Origin: Ahniella affigens
Lineage (GTDB): Bacteria > Pseudomonadota > Gammaproteobacteria > Xanthomonadales > Ahniellaceae
Assembly (NCBI RefSeq): GCF_003015185.1
Contig: NZ_CP027860.1
Span: 3,772,501-3,836,500, forward strand
Reading direction: 5' to 3'
Length of the DNA stretch: 64,000 bases
In this document: piece by piece, positions 9,005-19,351 of the stretch
How the letters are laid out: every line of letters starts with the position of its first letter
Position numbering within the stretch: the first letter of the stretch is position 1
Program-made: the position numbers and the translations under genes
Notes under the pieces: generated by a model
Told to the model about the DNA's origin: nothing
Database searches by the model: none
Seen by the model: the letters and a program-made list of their open reading frames with translations, nothing else

Positions 9005-9278
9005 ACCCTGCTACTAGTGTGCGATTGGACGGTTCGACTCTGGACAAATCCAACCTGCGCCTTCACACCCGCCCAGACTTGAGGCGTCTTGTCTGCCCCG
9101 GCGACAGCACAATCGAGACTCAGCGCAACAGAAAAGAGCATGAGCATGCTTCACCCCGCGCGAGCCATCAATGTCCCGCGTCGCCGCTGGTTTTATTCAG
9201 CGGGACGTGACACGAGCTGGCGGGTTCAGTCATCACCGTGACCGCGGCGGCCATTGCACACCGCGGTCAAGCGCCCAA

Positions 9279-12200
9279 TCATTCAAAGCTGTCAACAAAG
9301 ATGCCAGTTGCCACACAGTTCAAGCTGACACTACTGACATTGGCGCCATTCAATGTGCCGGTTGCCTGGTCGAGCAGACACACCTGCTGGAACGGCGCGG
9401 CTGGCTGCGATGACACCGTCACCGTAAAGGCACTGCCATCGGTCAGCGGTGCCACAAAGTTGAAGGCACCGTTGGCGCTCAACACCAGATCGTCGCCACC
9501 GTTGTTCTGAAGCGTGACACTCGCTCCCGCAGCTAAGCCACTTAGCGTCCCACCGATGGTGTACGTGTTGGTCGTGCACTGGATGCTGACCGTCGTGACT
9601 TTCGCCCCAGAAAGCGTCCCGGTACCGTTGCTGACCGTACACGTTTGATTCGGACTGGTCGGCTGCGCCAGCACCGTCACTGAATACGCACTGCCATCGG
9701 CCAAAGCCACACTGAACACGAAGCTGCCGTTGGCCGACACGATCAGGTCGTCGCTATTGTTGTTCTGCAAGACGACATTGTTACCGGACGCAAGTCCACT
9801 GACCGTGCCGCCAATCGTGTAGACATTCGTGGTGCAGAGCACACTGACGTTCGTAACATCGACACCCGTCAGCACGCCGCTGCCATTGTCGACCACGCAT
9901 AGTTGATTGGGCGTGGTCGGTTGCGACAGCACGGTGACCGAATACGCACTGCCATCCGGGAGCGCACTTGCAAACGTAAACGGGCCATTGGCGCTGACGG
10001 TCAAGTTATTGCCACCGTTGTTCTGCAGCACCACCGAATTACCAGCGGCCAGGCCTGAGACCGTGCCGCCAATGGTGTATGCGTTCGTTGTACAGACCAC
10101 CGAGACGTTCGATATGTTCGCGCCGTTCAACGAGCCCACACCATTGCTGACGACGCAGGTTTGATTCGGCGTTGTCGGCTGGGTGAGCACAGTCACGTTG
10201 AAGCCACTCCCGTCAGCCAGTGCGGTCGCGAACGCGAATGCCCCGTCTACCGAAACGGTCGTGTTGCCGCCACCGTTGTTCTGCAACACCACGCTATTGC
10301 CCGCAGCGAGTCCACTGACCGTCCCGCCCACCGTATAGGTGTTTGTCGTGCACACCACGGTCACATTGGTCACGTTCGCACCCGCGAGCGCGCCCGAGCC
10401 ATTGCTCGCCACACAGGTTTGGTTTGGTGTCGTGGGTTCAGTCAACACCGTTACTGCAAACGTGCTGCCGTCCGATAGCGCCGTCGAGAACGTGAACGGG
10501 CCATCGGCGCTGACTGTTGCATCATTGCCGCCGTTATTCTGCAGCACCACCGAGTTCCCGCTCGCAAGACCCGACACCGTACCGCCGATGGTGTACGTGT
10601 TCGTCGTACAGACCACGCCGACAGTCGTGACATTCGCACCGTTCAACGAGCCCGAGCCATTGCTGACCACACACGTTTGATTCGGCGTGGTCGGTTGCGT
10701 CAGCACAGTGACGTTGTAGCTGCCGCCATCGGCCAATGCAGTCGCAAACGTGAAGCTGCCATTGGCCGATGCGATCAGGTCGTCACCACCGTTGTTACGA
10801 AGCACCACGCTGTTGCCGGTGGCCAAACCACTGACCGTGCCGCCAATCGTGTAGACGTTCGTCGTGCACGTGACTTGTACCGTCGTGACGTTCGCGCCAG
10901 TGACCGTACCGGACCCATTGGTCACCACGCACGTTTGACTCGGCGTGGTCGGTTGAGTCAGCACGGTCACCGCGTACGTGCCGCCATCCGCTATCGCCGT
11001 TGTGAAGCTGAAGCCGCCGTTGCCCACCACATTCGTATTGTTACCGCCATTGTTTTGCAGCACCACCCCATTGCCCGGCGCGAGCCCCGACACGGTACCG
11101 CCAATGGTGTACGTGTTCGTCGTGCACGTCACCGAGACGTTCGTGACATTGGCGCCTGTCAAGGTGCCGCTGCCATTGCTCACCACGCACGTCTGGTTGG
11201 GCGTCGTCGGTTGCGTCTGCACGGTAACGGCATAGGCACTACCGTCAGCCAGGCTGCTGCTGAACATAAACGCGCCATTGGCGCCAACTGTCAAGTCGTT
11301 ACCTGCATTGTTCTGCAGGACCACACTGTTGCCAGCAGCCAATCCGCTCACGGCGCCACCAACCGTGTAGGTGTTGGTTGTGCACACCACGCTGACGTTG
11401 CTGATGGCAGCACCTGAAATCGTGCCCGAACCATTACTGACGACGCAGGTCTGATTCGGCGTGGTCGGTTGAGTCAGCACGCTGACGCTGTAGCTGCCAC
11501 CGTTGCTCACGGTATTGGCAAACGTGAAGCTACCGTCGCTCGACACAATCAGATTGTCGCCGCCATTGTTTTGCAGTGTGACCGAGTTGCCAACAGCGAG
11601 CCCGCTCACCGTGCCGCCGATCGTGAACGCATTGCTCGCGCAGCTCACGGACACGCTCGTCACGGGGCCGCCGCTGACCGATCCCGTGCCATTGCTCACC
11701 ACGCAGATCTGACTCGGCGAACTGGGCTGCGTCAAAATCGTAACAAGATACGAGCCGCCGTCGGTGATCGCGGTCGGGAATGCGAACGCACCATTGCTGG
11801 TGAGGCTCAGATCATCGCCACCGTTGTTCTGCAGCACCAGCGTATTGCCAACCGAGAGTCCCGACAGCGTGCCACCGACCGTGTAGGTGTTCGTGGTGCA
11901 CGTCACATTGACACCCGCGACGTTGGCACCATTGATGGTGCCACTGCCATTGTTCACGACGCAGGTTTGGTTTGGCGTCGTGGGTTGCGTCAGCACGGTC
12001 ACCGCGTAGGTGCCGCCGTCGCTGATCGCTGTTGCAAAGGTGAACGCGCCATCTGCGTTGACCGTGAGATTGTCGCCGGCGTTGTTTTGCAGTACGACCG
12101 AGTTACCCACCGCAAGGCCGCTGACCGAGCCACCAACCGAATACGCGACGGTGGTGCACACCACGCTGACCGATGTGATGTTCACCGCAGTCGAGCTGCC

Positions 12201-15200
12201 CGAGCCATTGCTCACCACGCAGGTTTGATTCGGCGTCGTGGGCTGTGTCAATACCGTGACCGCATACGTCGTGCCATCAATCACCGGCGTCGCGAAGGTG
12301 AACGCGCCGTTGGCGCTGACCGCTAGGTTGTCACCGCCGTTGTTTTGCAGCACGACACTGTTGCCAGCAGCGAGTCCGCTCACCGTGCCCCCAACCGTGT
12401 ACGTGCCGCCGGTACAGGTGACCGTCACGTTGGTGATGTTGCTGCCCGTCGTCGTGCCACTGGCACTGGTGACGGCGCAACTCTGCACCGGTGCCGACGG
12501 TTGCGTCTGCACCGTCACCGCGTAGGCGCTCGGATCCTGCAAGGGCTCGGCAAATACGAACACACCGTTCGCCGAAACTGTCAGGCTGTCGACGCCATTG
12601 TTCCGCAGCGTCACGCTATTGCCCGGAAGCAGCCCGCTGACCGTGCCGCCAATTGTCACCAGATTGCAGTTGTTGCAAACGGGCGTACGCCAAGCGCCAC
12701 GGCCATGTGTGAACGCATACAGAAATGTTCCCGCCTGATTGAACTTCAGCGATTCGACGGGCGTCTTCGCAAAACCCGTGTTCTCGACATACCAGGACGC
12801 GCCACCATCGATGGATGTGAATACGCCGAGGTCCGTTCCGACGAAGATCTGTTGCGGGAAGTTCGGGTTGACGGCAATCGACAGAATCGGAATCTGCGGC
12901 AACGCCGTTGGGCCACTGCCCACACTCGCCGACCACGTCACACCACCATCGACGGACTTGAAGAAGTTATTGATGCCGAACGCAGAGATCGCCGCGTAGG
13001 CGATGCTCGTGTTGCTAGGGTCCCAGGCGAACCAAGAGATATAGCCACTCGCGATGGTGCCGCCGCCGGGCCAGATACCCGAATTCGGCGCGGACAACGC
13101 GGCGGTGTTGTAGTGATAGCACCCATCGGACATCCCCACCAGCACGCGATTGCCATCCGTCGGATGCACCGCAATGGCTGATATGGAGCCGGTTCCACAA
13201 GTCCCGTTGCTGCCGGTTGCGCGCGCCCAACTCGTCGCCTGATTCGTAGTCCGCCAGATATCCCAACCGCCAATCCAAAGTTGGTCGGGGTTGGCTTGCG
13301 CCATCGTGAACGGTGCGATGAACAGGAATCCCGTACCGGTAATGCCGGTATTCGCATTACTGAACGAGGCCCCACCGTTCGTCGAACGCTTCAGGGAGTT
13401 GCTCGTGTTCTCCAGAAACAACACGTCATCAGCCGTGCCAGCGCCGTTAATGTCGACCGCGGTATAGCCACCATCGCCGCCCGCCAGGACCGACCAATTC
13501 GTGTTGCCTAGCGTTGCGCGCAGGGTGCCGTTGTCTTGCAGGCCGCCGAAATAGGTCAGGCCATCTGGGTACACGCTGCCATCGTAGAATTGTGTGGTCA
13601 CCAGACCGTTGCTGCGGTCCGTCCAAGTCACCGGACTCGCGACCGGCGTGCCACAGACGGCAGCGAGTGCCGTGCCCACACCACCACGCGCGTTGGTCGT
13701 GCGCTGAACACCACCATCATTGCCGACGAACATCGTGGCGTTCGACGTGCCGTTATAGAGCGGGTGAAACACGATGGCATGCTGATCGGCATGCGCATAG
13801 TTGACATCGGTCTTGTTGAACCACCAATAGCTGGCAACGCCAAAGGTCGCACCGCCGTCATCCGAGCGCCACAAGTCGATACCGCCCGTCCAAACCCGGT
13901 TGGAATCAAGCGGATCCACCGCAATGACGTTGTCGTACCAGCCTTGGTTGTTGAACGAAGACGTGCCAAGTCCGCAGTCGGCCAGCACGGCAATGACTGG
14001 GTTCGTGAGCAAGGACACTTGGATTTTTTGCGCCGCCGTTGTGGCGGTGATCAGACCATTCAGACGGGTCGTGAACGAATCGCCGTTATCGGTGGATCGG
14101 TAAATACCATGCAGACCATACTGCCCGGCACCGCCACCAGCAGTGCCCTGTGACGCCATCACGTAGATGACGGATTCGTTCGATGGTGCAACCGCAATCG
14201 AACTGCGACTCTGTCCAGTGAGGCTCAATGCCGACACAAACGTCGAGGCGTCGGCATCGTCACCGCGATACACGGTGCCCTGACTGTTGAAGCGACCACA
14301 GGACACGAACACCCGACCACTCGCACCACCGACTTGCATCGCCATGTCGGTGCAGCCACCGACGGCAGTGGTGTTCAAGACCAGAGAGAACGACGTGCCG
14401 CCGTCGATAGACCGATACAAACCCGTGGTGGTCGCGGCATAAAGGCGTTGCGTGTTGCGCGGACTGACCAGGATCTTGTTGACGAAATGGAAGTTCGAGT
14501 TGTTGGTGCTCGCCAATTGCGACCATGTCTGGCCCGCATCGGTGGTTCTGAAAATACCGGCGCCGCGAACCGCATCGATATTGCCGAAACCCTCACCGGT
14601 GCCCGCGTAAATCGTGTTCGTATTGCTCGGGTTGAATGCCAAGGTAGTGATGACGATATTGGCCATCTGGTCGGTCAATGCCGCCCAATTGGCGCCACCA
14701 TCAGTCGACTTCCAGACGCCGCCCGCCACGCCACCGGCATACATGGTGTTCGGGGTACCCGGATCGATCAGAATCGATCGGGTTCGCCCGCCCTGATTGT
14801 TCGGGCCGAGATTGCTCCACACGCCCAGCGCATTGCCCGGGGTGGCCGCAAACAAGTCAGACGGGCCAGTGCCCAGGGCGGGTTGTTCGGCGCCCGTCGC
14901 GCTGGTTCGACGCGGCATGCTGCGGATATGCCGCATTGCATCGGTATACATGTCTGGCCCGATGGAACGAACCTCAGTCGTGCGTTCGTCGCCGCGGGTG
15001 ATGACGGGCCCGGTACGGCTGTTCACATAGAACGCCTCGGCCAAGTCCGGAAAGCCTTGCGGCTCTGGGTGCTGCAGCTTGGCGATCTTGCGCTGCAAGC
15101 GCTCCCGACGATCAGCAGGAAGCGCGGCCAATCCAGCTGCCGGCGCTTCGGCCTGAGTCTGCGCGGACGTCGCGACCTTTATTGGCGCAGGATCTGCGCT

Positions 15201-15260
15201 CGCGGCGCTGCCCGCCAGAGCGATCAGCCCGATCGATACCCACGCACACACGCGAACCAT
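9279..15260 (-). CDS. Giant secreted Asp-box/propeller protein with 13 tandem repeats
   Basis: About 1993 residues. The start at 15260 follows AGGGAG and gives a signal peptide (MVRVCAWVSIGLIALAGSAA). Residues ~120-870 hold many Asp-boxes (STDGGANW, TTDAGQTW, SIDGGTSF, STDNGDSF, RSDDGGATF, STNGGASF, SVDGGVTW, SIDGGASW) in a sortilin/BNR-type beta-propeller, perhaps two of them. After that come 13 repeats of ~84 residues of the form YTIGGTVSGLAAGNSVVLQN with QTCVVSNGSG and VSVTC, each with two Cys probably disulfide-bonded, giving a long stalk. The end is GIFVDSFE, close to the short IFxDGFE-like tail of many exported proteins in this order. Likely surface-exposed or released; substrate unknown. 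Confidence 0.9.
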   Translation of the reverse strand: MVRVCAWVSIGLIALAGSAASADPAPIKVATSAQTQAEAPAAGLAALPADRRERLQRKIAKLQHPEPQGFPDLAEAFYVNSRTGPVITRGDERTTEVRSIGPDMYTDAMRHIRSMPRRTSATGAEQPALGTGPSDLFAATPGNALGVWSNLGPNNQGGRTRSILIDPGTPNTMYAGGVAGGVWKSTDGGANWAALTDQMANIVITTLAFNPSNTNTIYAGTGEGFGNIDAVRGAGIFRTTDAGQTWSQLASTNNSNFHFVNKILVSPRNTQRLYAATTTGLYRSIDGGTSFSLVLNTTAVGGCTDMAMQVGGASGRVFVSCGRFNSQGTVYRGDDADASTFVSALSLTGQSRSSIAVAPSNESVIYVMASQGTAGGGAGQYGLHGIYRSTDNGDSFTTRLNGLITATTAAQKIQVSLLTNPVIAVLADCGLGTSSFNNQGWYDNVIAVDPLDSNRVWTGGIDLWRSDDGGATFGVASYWWFNKTDVNYAHADQHAIVFHPLYNGTSNATMFVGNDGGVQRTTNARGGVGTALAAVCGTPVASPVTWTDRSNGLVTTQFYDGSVYPDGLTYFGGLQDNGTLRATLGNTNWSVLAGGDGGYTAVDINGAGTADDVLFLENTSNSLKRSTNGGASFSNANTGITGTGFLFIAPFTMAQANPDQLWIGGWDIWRTTNQATSWARATGSNGTCGTGSISAIAVHPTDGNRVLVGMSDGCYHYNTAALSAPNSGIWPGGGTIASGYISWFAWDPSNTSIAYAAISAFGINNFFKSVDGGVTWSASVGSGPTALPQIPILSIAVNPNFPQQIFVGTDLGVFTSIDGGASWYVENTGFAKTPVESLKFNQAGTFLYAFTHGRGAWRTPVCNNCNLVTIGGTVSGLLPGNSVTLRNNGVDSLTVSANGVFVFAEPLQDPSAYAVTVQTQPSAPVQSCAVTSASGTTTGSNITNVTVTCTGGTYTVGGTVSGLAAGNSVVLQNNGGDNLAVSANGAFTFATPVIDGTTYAVTVLTQPTTPNQTCVVSNGSGSSTAVNITSVSVVCTTVAYSVGGSVSGLAVGNSVVLQNNAGDNLTVNADGAFTFATAISDGGTYAVTVLTQPTTPNQTCVVNNGSGTINGANVAGVNVTCTTNTYTVGGTLSGLSVGNTLVLQNNGGDDLSLTSNGAFAFPTAITDGGSYLVTILTQPSSPSQICVVSNGTGSVSGGPVTSVSVSCASNAFTIGGTVSGLAVGNSVTLQNNGGDNLIVSSDGSFTFANTVSNGGSYSVSVLTQPTTPNQTCVVSNGSGTISGAAISNVSVVCTTNTYTVGGAVSGLAAGNSVVLQNNAGNDLTVGANGAFMFSSSLADGSAYAVTVQTQPTTPNQTCVVSNGSGTLTGANVTNVSVTCTTNTYTIGGTVSGLAPGNGVVLQNNGGNNTNVVGNGGFSFTTAIADGGTYAVTVLTQPTTPSQTCVVTNGSGTVTGANVTTVQVTCTTNVYTIGGTVSGLATGNSVVLRNNGGDDLIASANGSFTFATALADGGSYNVTVLTQPTTPNQTCVVSNGSGSLNGANVTTVGVVCTTNTYTIGGTVSGLASGNSVVLQNNGGNDATVSADGPFTFSTALSDGSTFAVTVLTEPTTPNQTCVASNGSGALAGANVTNVTVVCTTNTYTVGGTVSGLAAGNSVVLQNNGGGNTTVSVDGAFAFATALADGSGFNVTVLTQPTTPNQTCVVSNGVGSLNGANISNVSVVCTTNAYTIGGTVSGLAAGNSVVLQNNGGNNLTVSANGPFTFASALPDGSAYSVTVLSQPTTPNQLCVVDNGSGVLTGVDVTNVSVLCTTNVYTIGGTVSGLASGNNVVLQNNNSDDLIVSANGSFVFSVALADGSAYSVTVLAQPTSPNQTCTVSNGTGTLSGAKVTTVSIQCTTNTYTIGGTLSGLAAGASVTLQNNGGDDLVLSANGAFNFVAPLTDGSAFTVTVSSQPAAPFQQVCLLDQATGTLNGANVSSVSLNCVATGIFVDSFE
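9300..12657 (-). repeat. Thirteen ~252-bp in-frame coding repeats
   Basis: Internal to the giant secreted gene. Each unit encodes GGTVSGL, VVLQNN, FTFA, AVTVLTQPTTPNQTCVV and a closing VTCTTN. The period is close to 84 codons and units are similar but not identical at DNA level, so copy number can change by slippage or recombination in frame. Repeat 1 (next to the propeller) is the most diverged, using LRNNGVD and SAPVQSC. Confidence 0.9.
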
Positions 15261-15436
15261 AGACCACTCCCTGCCAATGACGCCCAAATTGGACAATCGC
15301 TATGCTGCCATAGTTTGCGGGGCTGGGTGAGACTGATGCTGCGTGAACATGGTACTCAGTGAACGTGACGCATCGTGAACTCGCTGCACGAATGATTGCG
15401 CGCCGCCAGATTGCCTGGACCCAGGACCAAGTCCGA

Positions 15437-16946
15437 GGTGACGAGAGGTGAATTGGAAATCCTTGGGGAACCGCTCCTTTCTAACATCTGAAGCAACAGT
15501 TTTGCCGCGACGGACACTCTCGCGATTCGTCGCCCCGGACTTGATCCGGGGCGGGGTTCAAGCTCGCGGCGAGCTGACCCATCGCGTGCGCTCAACATCG
15601 CCTCTGTGCGACTGCAAGAACTTCAAACCCACCCCGGATCAAGTCCGGGGTGACGAGAGGTGGATTCGAACTCCTTGGGAAACCGCTCCTTCCTGGAGTC
15701 TGAAGCGACGATTTTGCCGCGACGGACACTCTCGCGATTCGTCGCCCCGGACTTGATCCGGGGCGGGGTTCAAGCTCGCGGCGAGCTGACCCATCGCGTG
15801 CGCTCAACATCGCCTCTGTGCGACTGCAAGAACTTCAAACCCACCCCGGATCAAGTCCGGGGTGACGAGAGGTGAATTGGAAATCCTTGGGGAACCACTC
15901 CTTTCTAACGTCTGAAGCAACAGTTTAGCCGCGACGGACATTCTCGCGATTCGTCGCCCCGGACTTGATCCGGGGCGGGGTTCAAGCTCGCGGCGAGCTG
16001 ACCCATCGCGTGCGCTCAACATCGCCTCTGTGCGACTGCAAGAACCTCAAACCCACCCCGGATCAAGTCCGGGGTGACGAGAGGTGAATTGGAAATCCTT
16101 GGGGAACCACTCCTTTCTAACGTCTGAAGCAACAGTTTAGCCGCGACGGACATTCTCGCGATTCGTCGCCCCGGACTTGATCCGGGGCGGGGTTCAAGCT
16201 CGCGGCGAGCTGACCCATCGCGTGCGCTCAACATCGCCTCTGTGCGACTGCAAGAACCTCAAACCCACCCCGGATCAAGTCCGGGGTGACGAGAGGTGGA
16301 TTCGAACTCCTTGGGAAACCGCTCCTTCCTGGATTCTGAAGCAACGATTTTGCCGCGACGGATACTCTCACGATTCGTCGCCTCGGACTTGATCCGGGGC
16401 GGGGTTCACGCTCGCGGCAAGCTGACCCAACGCTTGCGCTCACTATCGCCTGTGTGCGACTGCAAGAACTTCAAACCCACCCCGGATCAAGTCCGAGGTG
16501 ACGAGAGGTGAATTGGAAATCCTTGGGGAACCACTCCTTTCTAACATCTGAAGCAACAGTTTTGCCGCGACGGACACTCTCGCGATTCGTCGCCCCGGAC
16601 TTGATCCGGGGCGGGGTTCACGCTCGCGGCAAGCTGACCCAACGCTTGCGCTCAAGATCGCCACTGTGCGACTGCAAGAACTTCAAACCCACCCCGGATC
16701 AAGTCCGGGGTGACGAGAGGTGGATTCGAACTCCTTGGGAAACTGCTCCTTCCTGGATTCTGAAGCAACGATTTTGCCGCGACGGATATTCTCGCGATTC
16801 GTCGCCCCGGACTTGATCCGGGGCGGGGTTCAAGCTCGCGGCGAGCTGACCCATCGCGTGCGCTCAACATCGCCTCTGTACGACTGCAAGAACCTCAAAC
16901 CCACCCCGGATCAAGTCCGGGGTGACGAGAGGTGGATTGGAACTCC
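15437..16946. repeat. 212-bp tandem repeat array (seven full units)
   Basis: The anchor GGTGACGAGAGGTG recurs at 15437, 15649, 15861, 16073, 16285, 16497, 16709 and 16921, always exactly 212 bp apart. Each unit carries two inverted copies of a CCCCGGACTTGATCCGGGG palindrome and a short AGCTCGCGGCGAGCT hairpin. Two sequence types occur in the order A B A A B A B plus a diverged end; the units from 15861 and 16073 look nearly identical. The unit length is not a multiple of three, so the short open frames on both strands are by-products. Single cores are dispersed elsewhere (23.6, 44.1, 52.1 kb). Confidence 0.95.
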
Positions 16947-17036
16947 GTGGGAGACCGTTCCATTCTTGGGTCTGAAACACCGGCTTTGCCACGACAGACA
17001 CTTTCGCGAAGCGAGGAGGATGCACTCTATACCAGC

Positions 17037-19109
17037 TCAAATCGCCAACCCCACATCGCCCTCCAACACAGTCTGCCGAATCACCGGCTGCTCACCCGCA
17101 CGCCAGATCGTCACCTCATGGCGCACGCGATACCGCAACGGTCCGCCATCAGGTTCCTCGCGTCGCTCCAGCGGCCGCTCGATACACACAAAGTCAGTCT
17201 GCATCGTTTCCGCATCCACCCGAACCGTCGCATAGCCATGCCCAGCCATGTCGACAAAGCGCAAATGCGGCGCCAAATCCGGATTACTGAGCGCATGCGC
17301 GGCCGCCAGATCACCATTCGTGCTGTAAGACACAGCGCACTGCACCCCATGCCGCAACAGCAAATTCATCGCATGCTTCGCCGAGCCCGTCTGCGCATCC
17401 GCCATGAACAGCGTGCGGAACGGGCTCGCTTTGTTGCCATGTTCGTACGACTCAGCCATGCCCGGCGACGAGATCGAGCCCACCACAAAACTGAGCCCCA
17501 CCGGTTCGAACGCAGCAGGCGGCAACGTCTTCGCAGCAAGCCCGGCCCAAAAGCTATGCCGATCACCCGACACAATCGCGAAGCCCGTCACGCCCGCATC
17601 GCGGACCGTGTCGTAAATCTCGCCACGCTCATGATACGCCGTGCCCCAATCGCTGCTGTTCATCATCGCGAATCCAGACTCCGGCCACTTACCCATCGCC
17701 TCGGGCAAGTGAACCGGATCAATCCGCGAATCGAGCGCGCCAAGCGAGTTGCCCCAGATCTTCCAAGTGGCCGTCGTGCCACGCAGTCGATCAAGAAACC
17801 ACGCCTTCTGCTTCGCGCCAAGATACGTCTGCGCGGGTTCGTTGGCACGGAAATTCGGGATGCTCTTATCGCCATACGTCAACACCTCTGGCGGCCGACC
17901 GCCCGCAAACTCACGACCACTATCGATATGCATCGCCAATGCTTCGGGATAGAAGCTAAACGGCACACCCTCGAACAACGGCCCCAACTCCTCACGCGTT
18001 GCCGGATCCCGCGACCGAAAACTCCGCTGATCCGTGATCAATAAGTCGATGTGCTTCCCCCATCGAAGCGCGCGATACGCAATCAAGCTGTCGATCGCTG
18101 CAAGATTATTGGGTTCGAGCCCCAGCCCGTGTTCGTCAAATTCGTTGATCGGTGCGTCCACGACCACTGGCGCCGCAAACGTGGCCAACGACACACCTTG
18201 GCGTGTCACGCGCGCCGGTTGATATTCGAACCAAGCCTGATTCGCCGCAACCTTTAACGACTGCGCCGGCACCATCCCCTCGCCAAAGTCCTGCACCGAC
18301 TGCCAAGCCTTCCACGAAAACTCATGGTTGTCCCAGATCGGCACGAACGGAAAGCGCGCACGCGCATCCTGAATCTCGGGGTCCATCAGATACGCATGGT
18401 AAAGCGCACGATAGTCTTCGAGTGACGTCGGCACTTGGAACTGATTGTTCGCGACCGCCTTGCCCGGATTGAACCGCACCGGGAACTTGATCAGACGATC
18501 GTACCGATGCCCATCCTTGACCTGGTCCGGATTCTGTATGACCTCATAGATGAAGTCACCGAGATGCAACACAAAACCAATCCGCTCCGCTTCCGGCGCT
18601 CGCTCATCCTCATAGATCATGCGCCGATACGCATTTTGCGCCCCTTCGCAAATGTTCTGGCAACTCACAAACGCAAATCGTGCCGGTCGCGGATCATCAG
18701 GCGCTGGCGCCGTCATCGTCCGCCCGATCCGACTCCCAAAGCCGTCCTCGTCCACAAACCGATACCAATACTCCCGCGCCGGCTTCAGATCGACAACCAA
18801 CACCCGACACGTCCAATCCGCTGCCGCCAGAATCTCGCACTCAGCGTTCGCAACCACCCGAGCAAACGCCGCGTCCTCCGCGACTTCCACCACCAACCGC
18901 GCCCGCTCCCGCCCATCAACAAACGGCCGCCGCGTCCACAACAACACACTCCCCGCATCCGGGTCACCCGATGCCACCCCTTGCGGATACAAATCCCGCC
19001 GCTCGACCCAAGCCCGTGCCGAGGGCGCCTCGGACGAACACCCCGAAGCCAACACCGCGCCGAGCGCCGCAGCCAGCTTCAAAAACTCCCGCCGTTCCAT
19101 CGTCGACAT
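17037..19109 (-). CDS. phoD: PhoD-family alkaline phosphatase/phosphodiesterase, Tat lipoprotein
   Basis: About 690 residues. The start MSTMERREFL follows GAGGAG. The N-terminus has a Tat-like RREFLK motif, a hydrophobic stretch and a lipobox (LASGC), so the enzyme is probably exported folded and lipid-anchored. Metallophosphoesterase features: FVSCQN, HLGDFIYE, PIWDNHEF, and SGDRHSFWAG near the C-terminal side, the metal-binding order of PhoD. An N-terminal beta domain (GVASGDPDAGSVLLWTRR) is typical. PhoD enzymes release phosphate from mono- and diesters in the periplasm. Substrate choice here is not visible. It lies directly after the 212-bp array and has no obvious operon partner. Confidence 0.88.
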   Translation of the reverse strand: MSTMERREFLKLAAALGAVLASGCSSEAPSARAWVERRDLYPQGVASGDPDAGSVLLWTRRPFVDGRERARLVVEVAEDAAFARVVANAECEILAAADWTCRVLVVDLKPAREYWYRFVDEDGFGSRIGRTMTAPAPDDPRPARFAFVSCQNICEGAQNAYRRMIYEDERAPEAERIGFVLHLGDFIYEVIQNPDQVKDGHRYDRLIKFPVRFNPGKAVANNQFQVPTSLEDYRALYHAYLMDPEIQDARARFPFVPIWDNHEFSWKAWQSVQDFGEGMVPAQSLKVAANQAWFEYQPARVTRQGVSLATFAAPVVVDAPINEFDEHGLGLEPNNLAAIDSLIAYRALRWGKHIDLLITDQRSFRSRDPATREELGPLFEGVPFSFYPEALAMHIDSGREFAGGRPPEVLTYGDKSIPNFRANEPAQTYLGAKQKAWFLDRLRGTTATWKIWGNSLGALDSRIDPVHLPEAMGKWPESGFAMMNSSDWGTAYHERGEIYDTVRDAGVTGFAIVSGDRHSFWAGLAAKTLPPAAFEPVGLSFVVGSISSPGMAESYEHGNKASPFRTLFMADAQTGSAKHAMNLLLRHGVQCAVSYSTNGDLAAAHALSNPDLAPHLRFVDMAGHGYATVRVDAETMQTDFVCIERPLERREEPDGGPLRYRVRHEVTIWRAGEQPVIRQTVLEGDVGLAI

Positions 19110-19257
19110 CGCAGCTCCTCGCAGCAAGGATCAAATTGATCGCAAGGCGAAGACGCTATCGCTGAAGGCTTTACCGGGCAGCGTGCTGGAAGTAACCGGG
19201 GGTTCGTGTGGTTTTGCAGCTCAGTGAGCGCCTGCAGTGACCGTGTCGGCGCTAGGA

Positions 19258-19338
19258 AGCCCCTGAACTTGTTCAGAGGCTCCCTGAAGATTCATAGGCG
19301 ACTCGGCATTCAGGCTGCCTTGCGACAGCCTGAATGCC
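19258..19338. terminator. Two hairpins between phoD and the fibronectin-like gene
   Basis: CCTGAACTTGTTCAGAGG (about 19262-19279) is followed by a 13-bp perfect stem, GGCATTCAGGCTG (19305-19317) with CAGCCTGAATGCC (19326-19338). There is no U-run, so this could be a Rho-independent-like end, an mRNA stabiliser or a repeat. The first hairpin recurs at 42324-42343. Confidence 0.55.
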
Positions 19339-19351
19339 AAGCGCTTGAGGG

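Noticed and set aside
10161-12326. Plus-strand frames rich in Arg/His across the giant repeat gene
   Set aside because: Antisense of the tandem protein repeats, which show conserved protein-level pattern on the minus strand.
15437-16946. CRISPR-like regular array
   Set aside because: The whole 212-bp period is repeated with no short repeat/unique spacer alternation, and no cas genes are near.
15448-17235. A series of ~70-residue open frames with nearly the same protein on both strands
   Set aside because: They are by-products of the 212-bp repeat; the period is not a multiple of three and no ribosome sites recur.
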